From: Syntrophomonas sp. UBA4922
GTDB lineage: Bacteria > Bacillota > Syntrophomonadia > Syntrophomonadales > Syntrophomonadaceae
Assembly (NCBI GenBank): GCA_002398825.1
Contig: DHBS01000005.1
Coordinates: 113,545 to 165,321, forward strand
DNA: 51,777 nucleotides
Reading direction: 5' to 3'
Position 1 is the stretch's first letter. Each line of letters starts with the position of its first letter. The translations under genes were made by a program, and so were the position numbers. Below the pieces are notes generated by a model that saw only the letters and a list, made by a program, of their open reading frames with translations, did not search any database and had not been told where the DNA came from. This document shows positions 31,262-39,111 of the stretch, piece after piece.

Positions 31262-32435
31262 GTTCTCCGTCTCCTTTCAGAACCTTTCCATAATAACCTC
31301 CCCCGCCGGCTTGGATATTCAGCCGGCCCTTCCTCATCCCGAGAATCAAAGCGGCCAGACGCGCTCCCCCCACCTTGGCTATCCGCTCCATAGGGGCATT
31401 TTCAAGGATATCGATTTCACTGGAAAAGGCCTGCCATAGGCTTTGCAGGGTACGGGGCCCCACTCCCGGCAAATCTTTCAAAGGAACCCGGTAACGATAA
31501 AGGGGCCGGCCCACCGGGTGGTGCGGTTCGTCATAGTCGCGGATACTGACGATGCGGTCATACACCCCCATCACCACGTCTGTACCCCCGCAGACCGGGC
31601 ATTTGAGGATCGGAGCCTCTTCAACCGCAATGCGCCGGCATTTATTGCAATAGGTGCGGTGGTATTTCCCCAGAAGGGGGTCCATGCCAAAATTAGCAGC
31701 CACATTGCGCCCCGAGGATTTGTACAGACACAAGCGCAGCTCTTCGAAATTCTTGTTTTGCATGCGCAACAGATTGAACTCGCGCCCGATGTTGCCCGAG
31801 GAATGGGCGTCAGAATTGGATAGAAAGCTCACCGGGCGGGTTTCCGCAATGCAGTCGGCCATATCGGTGTCGGCGCTGAGGCCGAGTTCCAATATCTTGA
31901 TCTGCCGGGACTGCCTCCCCAAAACGTCAGCCCAGCGCCGGGTCCAGCAGCCGTATATGCCTTTATGCGGAGTGAAAACATGAGCCGGGCAAAAGATCCC
32001 ATCAAGTAAGACATTGAGATTAATGAGATCCAGAGTGCTGCATCGAGCCGCCTGAGTGGAGAGGTTGGGATTTTTGACCCTGGTATGCAGGTATTTCTGG
32101 AGAGTCCGGATACTCTTCAGGTCAGGCAGGTAGATAATAACATGTATGCCTTCACAGGTTTCTATTTCACACCCGGCGACCAGCAAGACTCCATTGTTGG
32201 CCAAAAACCCGCCCCCCGCCAGTTCCTGTAGAGAGCCCTCTGTGAGCATGGCTTCCATTTCTGCGCTGACCAACGGACTGCCCGTATCCACAATCCCCAC
32301 TATATCCAGACCTTTGCGCGGGGCATCCTGAAAAAGCACCTTATGCAGGGTTAAATGCCGTGACGCGGTAATTTTAACTGCCCTTCCCTGTGCAGAGCCG
32401 ATATGAATATGCAAATCAGCGTAATAACGATGCAT
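31257..32435 (-). CDS. endonuclease Q family protein (PHP domain, Zn finger, HhH)
   Basis: The 392-aa protein is of the EndoQ (TIGR00375) family, which nicks DNA 5' to deaminated bases in archaea and some Firmicutes. It opens with a PHP metal motif (YYADLHIHIG, then IVDTGS, CEIETCEGIHVI, LSNSDAHS). It carries a four-Cys zinc site (YCNKCRR ... LKCPVCGGTD) and a C-terminal helix-hairpin-helix-like part (LKDLPGVGPRTLQSLWQAF). It starts directly at the nudF stop, and its own stop overlaps the pyrophosphatase start, so the three are one unit. Confidence 0.88.
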   Translation of the reverse strand: MHRYYADLHIHIGSAQGRAVKITASRHLTLHKVLFQDAPRKGLDIVGIVDTGSPLVSAEMEAMLTEGSLQELAGGGFLANNGVLLVAGCEIETCEGIHVIIYLPDLKSIRTLQKYLHTRVKNPNLSTQAARCSTLDLINLNVLLDGIFCPAHVFTPHKGIYGCWTRRWADVLGRQSRQIKILELGLSADTDMADCIAETRPVSFLSNSDAHSSGNIGREFNLLRMQNKNFEELRLCLYKSSGRNVAANFGMDPLLGKYHRTYCNKCRRIAVEEAPILKCPVCGGTDVVMGVYDRIVSIRDYDEPHHPVGRPLYRYRVPLKDLPGVGPRTLQSLWQAFSSEIDILENAPMERIAKVGGARLAALILGMRKGRLNIQAGGGGYYGKVLKGDGEH

Positions 32436-32975
32436 CTACTTAGCCGCCCTACGGTTCAACCAGCACTGTATGCCGATAATACTTTTACCGTCTGCGATTT
32501 GGCCGGTTTCAATAGCCTTAACGGCCTGGTCTAACGGCATAATGACTCTTTCAACGAATTCATCCGCATCCAAATGGACGACTCCGGGAGTGAGTCCGGT
32601 GGCTAGGAATATATGTAAAAGCTCGTTGCAAAAGCCGGGCGCGCTGTAATAGGACAGCAGTTTCTCCCAGCGTTCCGCTTTCATTCCCACTTCTTCCTCC
32701 AATTCGCGCTGGGCGCAATGCAGCGGTTCTTCCCCTTCTTCCAGGGTGCCGGCCGGAATCTCCAGCAGGGTTTTTTCCAAAGGCTTGCGGTACTGGCGCA
32801 CCAGGTACAGGTTTTCCTGGTCATCGATGGCAACGATAGCCACCGCGCCGGCGTGCAAAACGATCTCGCGGGTGCTCTCCTGCCCACCGGGCAGGAGCAC
32901 CCGGTCGACCTTGACTTCGATGATTCTCCCTTTAAATATGGGCTTGGATTCGATAGTTTTCTCCTCGAAATACAT
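32436..32975 (-). CDS. nudF: ADP-ribose pyrophosphatase (NUDIX, NudF)
   Basis: The 179-aa enzyme splits ADP-ribose to AMP and ribose-5-phosphate. The NUDIX box is perfect: GTLEEGEEPLHCAQRELEEEVGM split as G-x5-E-x7-REL-x-EE-x-G-M. The N-terminal YFEEKTIESKPIFKGRIIEVKVD swap domain is typical. ATG 32975 follows GGGAGGG by 6 nt; longer frames have no such site. The next gene, endoQ, starts on the adjacent base. A NudF/EndoQ/PPase unit would deal with nucleotide by-products and deaminated DNA; the joint role is inference. Confidence 0.93.
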   Translation of the reverse strand: MYFEEKTIESKPIFKGRIIEVKVDRVLLPGGQESTREIVLHAGAVAIVAIDDQENLYLVRQYRKPLEKTLLEIPAGTLEEGEEPLHCAQRELEEEVGMKAERWEKLLSYYSAPGFCNELLHIFLATGLTPGVVHLDADEFVERVIMPLDQAVKAIETGQIADGKSIIGIQCWLNRRAAK

Positions 32976-33036
32976 TTTGAGCCCTCCCTGTATAACTCTT
33001 CCACCTCCTGCATATACTGCAGCAGAGGTGATGGTA

Positions 33037-33162
33037 ATGAACATTTTTATCGCTCATAACAGCATGACCATGCAGGGCAAAATCGGAGAAATACTGGCCT
33101 GGCTGGAAAAAGTGCCAGGAGAAATGCTTCTTCAGGAGTATATTCGCCTCAGCCTGCATTGA
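33037..33162 (+). CDS. possible 41-aa small protein
   Basis: In the 187-bp gap between nudF and the pepT-like gene, the plus strand has ATG 33037 with AGAGGTGATGG upstream. It encodes a 41-aa peptide whose last 30 residues form an amphipathic helix pair (QGKIGEILAWLEKVPGEMLL then QEYIRLSLH). It ends one base before the converging pepT-like stop. Bacillus has a small gene (mciZ) at the nudF locus, but strand and sequence differ. Real coding status is uncertain. Confidence 0.35.
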   Translation: MNIFIAHNSMTMQGKIGEILAWLEKVPGEMLLQEYIRLSLH

Positions 33163-34299
33163 TTACGGGTTTGAGTCCGGATTTTGTTCAACAGCGGTTT
33201 GTATGATGGCCAGAATGAGCCGGGTTACGGCTGAGAGGTCGGAAAGCTTAATAAATTCCTGGCAGGTATGCACCTTCTGCATGCCCACCCCCAGGTTGGC
33301 ACAGGGTATTCCCGCACCATGAATAATGCTGGCATCACTGCCTCCGCCGGTTTTTATCAAACGCGGTTTGAGCCCGATTGATCTGGCTGCTGAGGCCGCC
33401 AGGCGCACCACTTCATCGTCTGGCTTGAGGCTTATCTCGGGGTAGAGCAAAGTGATGCTGGTTTGAGCCCTGCCCCCCTGTCTTTCGACTTCGTCGCAGA
33501 ATGTCTGTGTCAAGGCGGCGGTAAGCTCATCCAGTTTGCGGCGCGATAAGCTGCGGGCCTCCCCCCTGACATGGCAGTATTCAGCCACTATATTGCGGGC
33601 TTTTCCCCCGGCAATCAGCCCGAAATTACAGGTGGTATCGTGATCAATACGGCCGGAGGGCATGGACGATAAAGCTTTGGCTGCCAGGTGAACGGCGTTA
33701 AGGCCCTCCTCCGGGTTGATGCCAGCGTGAGCTGCCCGCCCGTATACCTCATATTCTATTTCATTCTGACAGGGGGACTGTATCACGATACAACCCGGCT
33801 CTCCCCCGGCATCCAAAACATAGCCGATTTCCGACTGGAGCACGCTGAAATCGAAGGCCTTGGCCCCCTTCAAGCCCTGTTCCTCCCCTACTGTGAAAAG
33901 CAGCTCCAAATCAGGAAAGGCCAGATGTTTTTCCCGTAATACATCCAGGGCTTCCAGGAGGGCGGCAATGGCGGCTTTATCGTCTGATCCCAGTATGGTA
34001 TCACCCTGGCTGCGGATAATACCCGCTTCAACCACGGCAACGACACCCTCTCCCGGCTCAACTGTATCCATGTGGGCGGCGAAAAGCACCTTCTGGCCAG
34101 GCGCATTCCCGGGAATGCGCGCCAACAGGTTTCCGGATTCGCCGTTAACCGTAAGGGCAGCCGCATCTTCTGTCGCCTTGAGGCCCCGGTCGGCCATGGC
34201 CTTGATCAACAAGTCCCGTACGGCTCCTTCGCGCCCTGATACCGAGGCGGTACCGACCAGTTTACAAAAGCCTTTTACAAGCCGATCTTCATTTATCAT
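33163..34299 (-). CDS. M20 family peptidase, PepT-like
   Basis: The 378-aa zinc aminopeptidase is of the M20/PepT-like group (B. subtilis YqjE type). Metal ligands are visible in LFAAHMDTVEPG (His, Asp), ILGSDDKAA (Asp), TVGEEQGLKGAKA (Glu pair), VLDAGGEPG and the C-terminal KVHTCQEFI His. A dimerisation domain lies in the middle (INPEEGLNAVHLA...). ATG 34299 has AGGAG 8 nt upstream. Substrate is probably small peptides. It follows a 49-codon small ORF by 14 bp. Confidence 0.9.
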   Translation of the reverse strand: MINEDRLVKGFCKLVGTASVSGREGAVRDLLIKAMADRGLKATEDAAALTVNGESGNLLARIPGNAPGQKVLFAAHMDTVEPGEGVVAVVEAGIIRSQGDTILGSDDKAAIAALLEALDVLREKHLAFPDLELLFTVGEEQGLKGAKAFDFSVLQSEIGYVLDAGGEPGCIVIQSPCQNEIEYEVYGRAAHAGINPEEGLNAVHLAAKALSSMPSGRIDHDTTCNFGLIAGGKARNIVAEYCHVRGEARSLSRRKLDELTAALTQTFCDEVERQGGRAQTSITLLYPEISLKPDDEVVRLAASAARSIGLKPRLIKTGGGSDASIIHGAGIPCANLGVGMQKVHTCQEFIKLSDLSAVTRLILAIIQTAVEQNPDSNP

Positions 34300-34313
34300 C
34301 AACCAATCTCCTA

Positions 34314-34463
34314 TTAATTTTTAAAAGGCGGTTTACAACGCTGTTGCCTTGTATCGATAATTAATATGGCCTTAACCGGGTTCTTAAATGCAACTCCGGC
34401 CAAAATCTTCCTTGTCCAGTATACCACCCCGGTCACAATATAGGAATTATGCCGCGGAACCAT
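34314..34463 (-). CDS. possible 49-aa basic small protein upstream of pepT-like gene
   Basis: ATG 34463 has GGTGGAG 7 nt upstream and opens a 49-codon frame ending 14 bp before pepT-like. The peptide starts VPRHNSYIVTGVVYW, has a moderately hydrophobic, basic body (TRKILAGVAFKNPVKAILIID) and ends with basic residues. I do not recognise it. Good ribosome binding site and spacing to the next gene argue for coding; the lack of a known family argues for caution. Confidence 0.45.
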   Translation of the reverse strand: MVPRHNSYIVTGVVYWTRKILAGVAFKNPVKAILIIDTRQQRCKPPFKN

Positions 34464-34499
34464 CAAAAATCTCCACCTGTAATAGTCATGCGCCCAGTC

Positions 34500-34661
34500 A
34501 TGACCAGCGCTGGTAACCGGTGGCATGCGTCAGCCCTATAAGGGCGTCTTGCCGGCGGCGCCTTAAAGCGCACTGAACTTCTGCCAACCGCATGCCTTTG
34601 CCGGCTGCCCCTCAAAGGGGCGGCTTTTGCAAAACCTTCCCCGGTCAGGCCGGGGGTTTTT
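34500..34661 (+). other. structured element of unknown class with plus-strand terminator
   Basis: The stretch 34464-34714 has no convincing gene. A long-range perfect 8-bp pairing (GGCATGCG at about 34522, CGCATGCC at about 34589) encloses small hairpins (GCCC/GGGC, GCGC/GCGC). A strong hairpin GCTGCCCC/GGGGCGGC follows. Last comes CCCCGG/CCGGGG with GTTTTT (34639-34661), a plus-strand intrinsic terminator. No plus-strand gene uses it, so an unannotated RNA may end here. Read on the minus strand it would be a structured leader of the 49-aa ORF. Promoter and class are unknown. Confidence 0.45.
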
Positions 34662-34667
34662 CCGCAT

Positions 34668-34700
34668 AAAAAAAACACTCTGTAATTTCTTACAGAGTGT
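34668..34700 (-). terminator. intrinsic terminator of spo0A
   Basis: A perfect 11-bp stem (ACACTCTGTAA / TTACAGAGTGT, 4-nt loop, 34675-34700) followed on the minus strand by seven T lies 15 bp past the spo0A stop. Confidence 0.92.
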
Positions 34701-34714
34701 TCTCTTAAACTCGG

Positions 34715-35518
34715 TTAGCTAACCTTGTTTTCCAAGCGCAGGCGGTCGGCTATGATGGCTATGAACTCAGAATTCGTAGGCTTGCCTTTTTCTCCGCTAA
34801 TGGTGTACCCAAACACCTTATTGATCTTATCTACATCTCCGCGATCCCAGGCTAATTCGATGGCGTGGCGAATAGCTCTTTCCACCCGGCTGGGAGTAGT
34901 GTCATATTTTTGAGCAATAGCCGGATACAGTTCCTTGGTCACCGCGCCCAGGTAATTGATCTCTTCAACCACCAGCATGATGGCGTCGCGTAAATACTGA
35001 TATCCCTTTACATGAGCCGGCACTCCGATTTCGTGAATGACTTTGGTGACCTCAACCTCAAGGTTTTTCGCGCTGCCGTGATGCACGGTCAATGTGGCCA
35101 CTCCGCCCCGGTTTTCTTCCCGGGGCTTGATGTCTCTGACCACTTGCCTGACCCGGTCTCCTAGAACCTCAAGATTAAATGGTTTTAATATGTAATAATC
35201 GACACCTAATTGAACCGCCTTCTGGGTGACATTTTCTTGTCCGAAAGCGGTTAGTATGATGATCTTGGGTCTGGTCTCCAGATTGATGCTGTTAATTTTC
35301 TCTAATACTCCAATTCCATCCATGTATGGCATGATAAGATCTAGAATTAAAACCTGAACCTCTTGTTTTTGTAAAACATTAAGAACTTCCATACCGTTGG
35401 TGCAAACATCAACTAATTCAAAATCGGGATCATTAGTGAAATAATCCCTGAGTATTCCACAGAATTCACGGTTGTCATCTGCAATCAGAACTTTGATTTT
35501 GTCGTTATCAAAAAACAT
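34715..35518 (-). CDS. spo0A: sporulation response regulator Spo0A
   Basis: The 267-aa master regulator of sporulation has a receiver domain with Asp14/Asp15, phospho-Asp60 (VLILDLIMPYMDG) and the Lys of ILKPFNLE. A variable linker and the C-terminal Spo0A DNA-binding domain follow, with the recognition helix region SRVERAIRHAIELAWDRGD. Length and motifs are standard. GGAGGGG lies upstream of the ATG. It is preceded by a sigma-H-like promoter overlapping a 0A-box-like site, as in Bacillus, and stands next to spoIVB and recN in the conserved order. Confidence 0.98.
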   Translation of the reverse strand: MFFDNDKIKVLIADDNREFCGILRDYFTNDPDFELVDVCTNGMEVLNVLQKQEVQVLILDLIMPYMDGIGVLEKINSINLETRPKIIILTAFGQENVTQKAVQLGVDYYILKPFNLEVLGDRVRQVVRDIKPREENRGGVATLTVHHGSAKNLEVEVTKVIHEIGVPAHVKGYQYLRDAIMLVVEEINYLGAVTKELYPAIAQKYDTTPSRVERAIRHAIELAWDRGDVDKINKVFGYTISGEKGKPTNSEFIAIIADRLRLENKVS

Positions 35519-35558
35519 TTCTTAAAAACCCCTCCTATTCCCGACTCATTGTAGAACC

Positions 35559-35588
35559 GATTTCGACTATTCCCCAGGTATTTCCTGC
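35559..35588 (-). promoter_or_regulatory. sigma-H-like promoter of spo0A with overlapping 0A-box-like site
   Basis: On the minus strand GCAGGAAAT (35580-35588), a 12-bp spacer and GTCGAAATC (35559-35567) fit sigma-H with one mismatch in GAAT. The -10 also contains AGTCGAA, 6 of 7 with the Spo0A box TGTCGAA, consistent with autoregulation. About 40 bp to the start codon. Confidence 0.55.
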
Positions 35589-35594
35589 TTTTTT

Positions 35595-35614
35595 ATTAAC
35601 CTAAATTAACCTAA
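35595..35614. repeat. tandem 10-bp direct repeat ahead of the spo0A promoter
   Basis: Two perfect copies of ATTAACCTAA stand head to tail, 6 bp upstream of the sigma-H-like -35. The 10-bp period places both on one DNA face, as for an operator or activator site. The protein that binds it is unknown. Confidence 0.5.
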
Positions 35615-35703
35615 AATACCACAGGCAATGTCATAAACAAACAAAAGGACTAAACCAGGATCTGGAGAGGGGCTGACAACCGATATTGAAAATAAGGGGG
35701 CTT

Positions 35704-37068
35704 TTAAGCACAGTTCGCCAGGGCGGGCGAAAAAATCGATGTCGAAAAAGAGCTTACAGTGTTATTCTGTACCGGCATTTCCGACAAAATGTTATCCATA
35801 AATATACCGTAGCCGCGCTGAGGATCGTTTAGGAAAACATGGGTTATTGCCCCTATCAAACGCCCGTCCTGCACAATGGGACTGCCGCTCATGCCCTGGA
35901 CAATGCCCCCGGTGATGGTCAACAAACGGGGATCCTCGATTTTAACCACCATACCTTTGCCATTTTTACGTTCCGGGTACACTTTTTCTATAGTCACTTC
36001 AAATTCCTCGATGCTGGTGCCGTTTACAACTGTATATATATGGGCCGGGCCGGTATGAACCTGATGGGCATAGCCGATTTCAACGCTGTGCGCCGAGGCC
36101 GGGTTTTCGACTACGCCCTCGGTGCTCCCAAAAATGCCGGCTTCAGTATTTTTAGAAATACTGCCTTTAAGGGTGCTCTCACCCTGAAAGACCCCGATTT
36201 TTTCCCCCGGACGCCCGGGTTTGCCGGGTTTGATGGTCTGAATTGATGCAGATACGATGCGCCCTTTTAATACATCGATACCTTGCTTGGTGTCCGCATC
36301 CATGATTATATGTCCCAGGGCTGCATACTGGCGGGTTTCGGGGTCCCAAAAGGTCATGGTGCCTACTCCCACCACCCCGTCGCGAACAAAAAGCCCCACC
36401 CGAAAACGCTGGGTCTCTGCACAAAAAGCCGGTTTTATTGTCAAATCAATGATCCGGTCCTTGCGTTTAATATTGAGGACCAGTTCGCTGTCTTTGACGG
36501 TATCGATGATTTGTGCCAAATCGGTTTCAGTGCTTACATCCTGATTATTGACTTTTAGGACCAGATCCCCAATCTCCACCCCCTGTTCCCGGGCGGGATA
36601 TAGTTTTTGCCCCTGGCTGTCAACAATAGGCGCAAAACCCACCACCATTATGCCCCGTGATTGCAGCAAAACCCCGATTGAGTGTCCTCCAACCACCACC
36701 CGTCGAGGCGGGACCGATTCGATGGATATTGATTTTAAAGGAATGTAGCCCAGGAGTTTGATCTTGAGGGAGGCCTTGCCGGGTTTTAAAGCAGTTATCT
36801 CATAAGCGGAACCATTTTTGGATACGACTACGGCTGGATCCCCCTGGGAAGCAAAAACGCTGCGGGATGGATTAAAGATCTCCAAAACCAGCCGTTCTTC
36901 CAGCAAGCCGGGAAGCTGCATGGGAATGATGTTGGTTTCACCTACCACCATTTTCTGCTGATGGGGTAGATTAAGAATAGTGCGCGCCTGAGGGCTGCAA
37001 CATAAAGCAACAAATAGTATTGAAATTATAATGCCAAAAGTGGATCGCCATCGGCGCAATTTAGTCAC
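35704..37068 (-). CDS. spoIVB: SpoIVB serine peptidase
   Basis: The 454-aa S55-family protease is made in the forespore and secreted to activate pro-sigma-K processing. An N-terminal hydrophobic anchor (residues 10-25) is followed by a PDZ domain (about 130-215) and the peptidase domain with catalytic His253 (AALGHIIMD) and Ser394 (GIVQGMSGSPI). It is somewhat longer than Bacillus SpoIVB (425 aa). GTG 37068 sits on GGGGA, so TTG 37056 may be the true start. A clear forespore promoter lies upstream. It is followed by spo0A after 185 bp. Confidence 0.95.
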   Translation of the reverse strand: MTKLRRWRSTFGIIISILFVALCCSPQARTILNLPHQQKMVVGETNIIPMQLPGLLEERLVLEIFNPSRSVFASQGDPAVVVSKNGSAYEITALKPGKASLKIKLLGYIPLKSISIESVPPRRVVVGGHSIGVLLQSRGIMVVGFAPIVDSQGQKLYPAREQGVEIGDLVLKVNNQDVSTETDLAQIIDTVKDSELVLNIKRKDRIIDLTIKPAFCAETQRFRVGLFVRDGVVGVGTMTFWDPETRQYAALGHIIMDADTKQGIDVLKGRIVSASIQTIKPGKPGRPGEKIGVFQGESTLKGSISKNTEAGIFGSTEGVVENPASAHSVEIGYAHQVHTGPAHIYTVVNGTSIEEFEVTIEKVYPERKNGKGMVVKIEDPRLLTITGGIVQGMSGSPIVQDGRLIGAITHVFLNDPQRGYGIFMDNILSEMPVQNNTVSSFSTSIFSPALANCA

Positions 37069-37090
37069 TCCCCTATTCGCTGATAGTTTT

Positions 37091-37120
37091 TATTGTCTCC
37101 CTGCAGGGAAGAAACTATAC
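37091..37120 (-). promoter_or_regulatory. sigma-F (or sigma-G) promoter of spoIVB
   Basis: GTATA (37116-37120), a 15-bp spacer and GGAGACAATA (37091-37100) on the minus strand match the sigma-F pattern GyATA-N15-GGnnAnAnTw exactly. About 22 bp ahead of the spoIVB start region. spoIVB is a forespore gene in Bacillus. Confidence 0.8.
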
Positions 37121-37395
37121 TGCACAGGGTCGTGAGCTATTTGGTTAATATCCCAGTAGATGGGCTGATAGCATAGAGTGGTTTCAAGCTATGGGAAGGA
37201 TTTTTGTTTTCTTCTGAATAACTGCTGTTTGGGCTGCCGGGCAGCGATTTCATTTATAAACGAAAACTTTTAATTGTAAAAATATAAGCAAAAATATCAA
37301 TAATCCAGAACAATAAAATTGAATAACCTCCCACCCATAACGTAAAAATTAAAAGCTTGCATCATGGGTTCAGCTCCCGGCGCATCAGCTAGCGT
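37121..37395. other. intergenic region between recN and spoIVB
   Basis: This stretch has no ORF with a ribosome binding site. It is AT-rich, especially 37260-37360. It contains a short CATAG...CTATG inverted repeat near 37168-37190, and an AAGCTTTTAATTTTT run on the minus strand that might serve as a poor recN terminator. I see no RNA family signature. Confidence 0.4.
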
Positions 37396-39081
37396 TTAAT
37401 GACGGTTCTGCCATTGCTGCCCCTCAGATAACATCTGCCGGGCATGTTCCAGGGTAAGCTGACTGATATTGTCCCCGGCCAGCATACGGGCCAGCTCCTG
37501 TATGCGCTCCTCAAAGTCCAAAAGGCGTAACCGGGTAACCGTGCGCTCCCCTTCTATTTCCTTGCTGATCAGGTAATGATGGCTGGCCACGCTGGCAATA
37601 GCCGGGGCGTGAGTAACCATAAGAACCTGGTAATGATGTGACAGATTTGCCAGCTTGCGCGCCATAGCGGTTAAAGAACGCCCTCCTACCCCGGCGTCGA
37701 TCTCGTCAAACACCAGGGTCGGCACATCATAAATCCCTGCCAGAACAATCTTTAGAGCCAGCACAAAACGCGATATCTCTCCGCCTGAGGCCACGCGCTG
37801 CAGAGGCTTCATCTCCTCCCCGGGGTTGGGGGAGAACATCAATTCCACCCGGTTTATGCCGGTACTGCTGGCTTCGCTGTCCAAAACCCTTACCTCGAAT
37901 TTCAAATGAGGCATGTTAAGCTCTGACAGCTGCTGATGCACCTGCTCTTCCAGCTTCCGGGCGGCTTGCTTTCTGAGCTGGCTCAGCTGCTCCGCAGCAT
38001 GCAAATAGTCTCTTTCCAGGGCTGATATTTCCCGTCTCAAGTCCTCCTGGCGGGTCTGGTCATTTTGCAGATACTCCAATTCCTGTTGGGCATTTTCCAG
38101 ATACCGCAAAATCTCAGTGATATTCTGTCCGTAACGGCTTTTCAGGCGTTGAATAAGATGCAGCCGCGATTCCACCTCATCGAGAACATAAGGCTCATCT
38201 TCCAGAGCCTGTTTATAGGCCGATACCGAACCGGCGGTTTCTTCAATGGTGAAGCAGACTTCCTGTAAGGCAGCTTTAACAGGCTCAAAGAAAGGATCGT
38301 TAAGCGGCTGAACCAGCTGAATCGCGGTGGAGATAAGGTCATAAGCATTTTGCCCTTGTTCCTGGGTGTAGAGCAGCTCTAACAATCGCTCGGTCGCAGC
38401 CCGGAACTTCTCCAGGTTGCGAATGCGGTCGCGGGTTGTTTGCAGTTCTTCTTCTTCATCTGCTCGCAGATGGACGGATTGGATTTCACTGATTTGATAG
38501 GACAGAAAATCTATACGCTGCAGCTTGGTCTGCTCCAAGCTCTGCAGTTCTTCCAGTTCCTGACGGCGCTTCTGCAGCAATTGATAACCGCCCTCTACCT
38601 GCCTCAACAGCGCCGGGGCTCCCGGGCCGCAGCGGTCCAGGTACTGCAGATACATATGAGGCTTTAAAATGCTGAGGTGGTCATGCTGCAGATGCATATC
38701 CAGAAGCCAGGCCGAAATCTGCCTGAGCTGGGCGGCCGTGATTATCCGCCCATTCAACCGCGCCAGATTCTTTCCGCCGGCTACTATTTCCCGGCTCAAT
38801 ACCAGGAGACTTTCATCCTGCTCCAGGAAGCCCTTCTCAGCCAGCATGCCCTGCAGCTGCGGCAGCCCGGAGATATCAAAGCTGGCTTCGGCAACAGCAG
38901 CGCGGTCAGCATCCCGCACCAGCTCTTTCTGAGCCCTGTCACCCAGTATCAACCCCAGCGCATCGATCACGATCGATTTTCCGGCGCCGGTCTCTCCGCT
39001 CAATACGGTCAACCCGGGTTGAAAGGCGATACGCACATTATCAATTAAAACGAAGTTGCTGATATAAATCTCTAATAGCAT
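37396..39081 (-). CDS. recN: DNA repair protein RecN
   Basis: The 561-aa SMC-like ATPase acts early in double-strand break repair. Walker A is SGETGAGKSIV near the start, a long coiled coil fills the middle (about 150-370), the ABC signature is RVASGGEISRFVLALK and Walker B is TLVFDEIDAGVGG. It follows argR by 30 bp, in the conserved nadK-argR-recN-spoIVB-spo0A order. No truncation is seen. Confidence 0.97.
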   Translation of the reverse strand: MLLEIYISNFVLIDNVRIAFQPGLTVLSGETGAGKSIVIDALGLILGDRAQKELVRDADRAAVAEASFDISGLPQLQGMLAEKGFLEQDESLLVLSREIVAGGKNLARLNGRIITAAQLRQISAWLLDMHLQHDHLSILKPHMYLQYLDRCGPGAPALLRQVEGGYQLLQKRRQELEELQSLEQTKLQRIDFLSYQISEIQSVHLRADEEEELQTTRDRIRNLEKFRAATERLLELLYTQEQGQNAYDLISTAIQLVQPLNDPFFEPVKAALQEVCFTIEETAGSVSAYKQALEDEPYVLDEVESRLHLIQRLKSRYGQNITEILRYLENAQQELEYLQNDQTRQEDLRREISALERDYLHAAEQLSQLRKQAARKLEEQVHQQLSELNMPHLKFEVRVLDSEASSTGINRVELMFSPNPGEEMKPLQRVASGGEISRFVLALKIVLAGIYDVPTLVFDEIDAGVGGRSLTAMARKLANLSHHYQVLMVTHAPAIASVASHHYLISKEIEGERTVTRLRLLDFEERIQELARMLAGDNISQLTLEHARQMLSEGQQWQNRH

Positions 39082-39111
39082 AGCTTGCCCTTATTGGTCC
39101 TGCCGGCCCGC

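Noticed and set aside
34445..34465. T-box-like GGTTCCGCGG on the minus strand
   Set aside because: The full antiterminator motif and specifier structure are missing, and the downstream ORF is not an amino-acid gene.
34463..34678. 71-codon minus-strand ORF over the structured element
   Set aside because: The peptide is Arg/Ala/Pro-rich with no pattern of a protein and follows the GC-rich hairpins; it looks like translated RNA structure.
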